A stretch of DNA of 9,126 bases from Clostridia bacterium (GTDB lineage: Bacteria; Bacillota; Clostridia; Christensenellales; Aristaeellaceae). Of the stretch, positions 6,305 through 9,126 are shown one piece after another. The stretch covers positions 1 to 9,126 of the forward strand of contig JAEDIV010000105.1 in assembly GCA_016296675.1 (NCBI GenBank). Reading direction: 5' to 3'. A program made the position numbers and the translations under genes. Below the pieces are notes generated by a model. It ran no database searches and was not told where the DNA came from. It saw nothing but the letters and a program-made list of their open reading frames with translations. The first letter of the stretch is position 1, and each line of letters opens with the position of its first letter.

Positions 6305-9126
6305 TTATTCATCTCTGTTTCTGATTCCAATTTCTATTACATGAGATTTGCCGTCATCTGTAAGTTCAATATAATCCTCCATAACGGGTGCATTTCTCGA
6401 TGCTGCAAACGTATATTCGCTTTTGCCTCTTCTGATCGTACAAGCGATTTTTTCTAAACCTGACGGCATCAATGCTCTCATGCGCGCTTTGCCTTTGCAG
6501 ATTTCTACGCCGAGCAAGTCTTCGATCATGATTCTTTCTGCCCAGGCCGCTGCGCCTGTGTACCATGTCCAACCACATGAACCGGTATTTTGCGGATTGT
6601 AAGAAATATCGGCGGCAATCACATACGGCTCTCCACCATAGAGATCTTCACAGGCTTTTGACCGCTCTATCGGAAGGAGCATATCAAATGCTTTCCATGC
6701 TTCATCCGCCATATCAAGCATAGAACATGCTTTCACAAGCCAACAAGCCGCGTGTGTATACTGTCCGCCGTTTTCGCGGATTCCCGGCGGATATGCACCG
6801 ATATACCCGATGTCCCGGGAGTTTTGCGTAAAAGGCTTATCCAACAGCCTTATGAGCATATTTTTTTCATCAAGCAGATGTTGTATCGCGCTCCTGACTG
6901 CTGTTTCGGCGCGTTCTTTATTAAGTCCGGCAATCACAGCCCACGCCTGCGTAATCAGGTCAATTTCGCACTCCGCATTTCCGCTTGCGCCTATTTTTGT
7001 TCCGTCATCATGAAATGCTCTTATATACCATTTGCCATCCCACGCGTGTTTTTCAATCGCTTCCGTCAGTAATATACACTCTTCCTTCAGATATTTCTGA
7101 TCACTTTTATTCGCATACGGCATGAATATCTTTGCGGTATAAATCCAGAATTCCGAAAGCCAGACGCTTTCTCCATTTCCTTTAGTACCGACCTTGTTCA
7201 TTCCGTCATTCCAGTCGCCGTCTCCCATTAAAAGGAGCCCATGTGATCCGCGTCTTGAGGCATGCCTGAAAGCTTTCATAATGTGGTCATACAGCTTCTC
7301 TTTGTTTTCGGTCTCCTCAAAGGCACAATACAGATCGTCGCTTTCTTCAGGAATCGCTTTTTCTTTTAAGAAAGCGACCTTTTCGGACAGAATCGCTGTA
7401 TCGCCTGTAAATTCCATATACTTTGAACAGATCATCGGAAGAAACAGAATGTCATCCGAAATTCTTGTTCTTACGCCGCTTGCAGGCATGTGCCACCAGT
7501 GAAGCGCATCTCCTTTTTCAAACTGCCTTGAAGCACACATAAGAATATGCCTGCGCGCCAAATCCGGATCAAAATACATAATTGATAACAGATCCTGAAG
7601 CTGATCACGCATTCCGAATGCTCCGCCCGGCTGATAAGGACCAAACCGACCATAGAATCTTGAAAACAGCGTCTGCGCTTTCAAAAAACCATTTACAATT
7701 TTATCCCGTACAGGATTCATTGTGTCAATACGGATCATATTCAGCTTCTCATATATCATCTGTCTTGACATTGAAAGCGCCTTTTCATAATCCGGACAAG
7801 GTATGGTCTTTTCATATCCTTTGTTATCCTTAATGACGCCAACAGAAAGGGCAGCGGCGGCTTTATTTCTGTTTTCTAAATCAATGCTTGTTTTCATTCC
7901 TCCATCCTTGACTGAATCCGCAATAAAACCCGAGTAAACTTCAAAATCGCTTCTTCCCCTTGCGATCGAAACATAATCGCGTTTTTCAGCGCTTGTAAAA
8001 CGTCTGTCTCTAAGATCAACGCCTAAAAGAAAATCTATTTCGGCAATCAGATCAATCCGAACCGGGGAAGCAGTAAGCCTCTTCGCTTCGACTTTCAAAT
8101 AAAACACCGGCTCTTTCGGATCCACAAAACACGCAGTTTCATATTGCGTGAATTTTGTCTTTACGGTGTATACCGTTTCTCCGGGCTTGATTTCAATTCT
8201 GTAATCTCCTTTTGGAGAGGCAGTCGGCAGTAAAGACAGCTTTTTCCCGTTTTCGATTGCGTAAAGGCTGATTCCGTTTGACTGAACATCATTAATATTT
8301 TGAAATGGTGTGATTCTGCCGTTTCGGCTGTTTTCAAAATAGAGAAACGAAATCCCTAAATCAGTCGTCATTGCGCCGAAAGCAGGATTTGCAAGGATAT
8401 TTGACCATCTTCGCTTTGGAACCCGATCCTTTTTTATCAGCATTTCATAGCAGCATTCATCCTTCTGAAATCCACCGAAGCCATTGAAATCAATAAGAGA
8501 ACCGCTTTGATCAATATGCATAGTGACAGCATCCGCTATTTCCACGAGGCAATCCTTTTCCTTCCTCTCTGCTCTTGTATCGTTTAAGAAATTGCTTTGG
8601 ATATTCATAACCGCAAGCGCGTGAAGCGTTGCCGTCTGGACTTTGGACAGCGCGTCTTTTGAAAGCACATGCACATTTTTTCTGTCAATTCCGCAGTTTG
8701 AAATAAGCGTCTCAATGCCATCTGTCAGCGGTGTAAAATACTCTGTTTCATGTGCCTTTATGATCACTATCGGAAGAGAAATACCCATATAGCGATAGAG
8801 TTCACTTACGTGTATCAACTTTCGCAGATTCTGAATTGACGATTTGTAAAACACATGTGCAAGAAGAATCGGCGTATTTCCGGAGATACCGAAAGGCCAC
8901 AGCGATTCCGGTTTCAGCAAAAGATCTCCGCGCGTTTTCTTTACTGAAAAGATTTCATTCGTTTTCTGATCAGCATGCCTGTATTCTTTGCTGCTTAGGC
9001 CACAAAATTCAATGTGTGCGTTTATTTGCGTCCGAAGAAGAATGCAAGATCTTTCAAAGGCGGTCTTTGTCGGAAGCGCAGGTTCTTCTTTTCCTTCATT
9101 GCTAAGTCCGATTTCAAAATACATTT
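6305..9126 (-). CDS. GH94 family protein, C-terminal part of a cyclic beta-1,2-glucan synthase-like enzyme (runs off the right edge)
   Basis: The visible 940 or so residues end in a complete GH94 phosphorylase domain. Numbering from the first Met (9124): a beta-sandwich domain with FGAMTTDLGISFLYFENSRN (249-268), then the (alpha/alpha)6 barrel with RDQLQD (506-511), HWWH (542-545), RTRISDD (552-558), GDGDWNDGMN (634-643, carrying the family's general acid Asp), GIRENGGQYTH (781-791) and GWTWYTG (851-857). The region before it (SLWPFGISGNTPILLAHV, 74-91) matches what precedes GH94 in cyclic beta-1,2-glucan synthases, giant membrane enzymes of about 2,800 residues in which GH94 trims chain length by phosphorolysis. 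The Met at 9124 is only 2 nt from the edge and no start signals can be seen, so it is probably internal. A smaller 1,2-beta-oligoglucan phosphorylase (about 1,100 residues) is the alternative. All key GH94 motifs are present, so the domain is likely active. It is convergent with the exporter genes. Confidence 0.85.
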   Translation of the reverse strand, partial: MYFEIGLSNEGKEEPALPTKTAFERSCILLRTQINAHIEFCGLSSKEYRHADQKTNEIFSVKKTRGDLLLKPESLWPFGISGNTPILLAHVFYKSSIQNLRKLIHVSELYRYMGISLPIVIIKAHETEYFTPLTDGIETLISNCGIDRKNVHVLSKDALSKVQTATLHALAVMNIQSNFLNDTRAERKEKDCLVEIADAVTMHIDQSGSLIDFNGFGGFQKDECCYEMLIKKDRVPKRRWSNILANPAFGAMTTDLGISFLYFENSRNGRITPFQNINDVQSNGISLYAIENGKKLSLLPTASPKGDYRIEIKPGETVYTVKTKFTQYETACFVDPKEPVFYLKVEAKRLTASPVRIDLIAEIDFLLGVDLRDRRFTSAEKRDYVSIARGRSDFEVYSGFIADSVKDGGMKTSIDLENRNKAAAALSVGVIKDNKGYEKTIPCPDYEKALSMSRQMIYEKLNMIRIDTMNPVRDKIVNGFLKAQTLFSRFYGRFGPYQPGGAFGMRDQLQDLLSIMYFDPDLARRHILMCASRQFEKGDALHWWHMPASGVRTRISDDILFLPMICSKYMEFTGDTAILSEKVAFLKEKAIPEESDDLYCAFEETENKEKLYDHIMKAFRHASRRGSHGLLLMGDGDWNDGMNKVGTKGNGESVWLSEFWIYTAKIFMPYANKSDQKYLKEECILLTEAIEKHAWDGKWYIRAFHDDGTKIGASGNAECEIDLITQAWAVIAGLNKERAETAVRSAIQHLLDEKNMLIRLLDKPFTQNSRDIGYIGAYPPGIRENGGQYTHAACWLVKACSMLDMADEAWKAFDMLLPIERSKACEDLYGGEPYVIAADISYNPQNTGSCGWTWYTGAAAWAERIMIEDLLGVEICKGKARMRALMPSGLEKIACTIRRGKSEYTFAASRNAPVMEDYIELTDDGKSHVIEIGIRNRDE

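Overview
The window looks like chromosomal DNA from a low-to-moderate GC Gram-positive bacterium, most likely a member of the Clostridia (Bacillota). Three things point there: strong GGAGG-type ribosome binding sites, AT-rich sigma-A-like promoters, and a RecD2 helicase next to a BmrCD-like ABC exporter pair. The species cannot be read from the sequence. There are no rRNA or tRNA genes, insertion sequences, CRISPR arrays or phage genes, and no clear sign of recent transfer.

Left part (1-1870, minus strand): a tight three-gene operon. A consensus-like promoter (TTGAGA, 17 bp, TATAAT) drives a small membrane protein of unknown function. Next, through an ATGA overlap, comes a sigma-factor-like protein with a C-terminal transmembrane helix. 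After a 3-nt gap comes recD2, which runs off the left edge; only its N-terminal 235 residues are present.

Middle (1871-2430): a divergent intergenic region leads into a single small XRE-family repressor gene, closed by a good intrinsic terminator. A short promoter region for the transporter genes follows.

Transporter operon (2431-6269, plus strand): two overlapping genes encode a heterodimeric ABC exporter. The motifs are asymmetric in the way known for TM287/TM288 and BmrC/BmrD. The first subunit has a degenerate Walker B and switch loop (Asp495, Gln526) with an intact LSGGQ. The second has an intact Walker B and switch loop (Glu619, His650) with a degenerate signature, ISQGQ. Together they should form one catalytic and one degenerate ATP site. 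The second subunit also carries an insert with two extra hydrophobic segments between TM1 and TM2. The operon ends in a strong hairpin.

Right part (6305-9126, minus strand, convergent): the C-terminal 940 or so residues of a GH94 protein, most like the C-terminal part of a cyclic beta-1,2-glucan synthase. Its upstream part lies beyond the right edge.

No clearly new system is visible. The best candidates for a second look are the membrane-anchored sigma-like protein co-transcribed with recD2, and the extra hydrophobic hairpin in the second ABC subunit.
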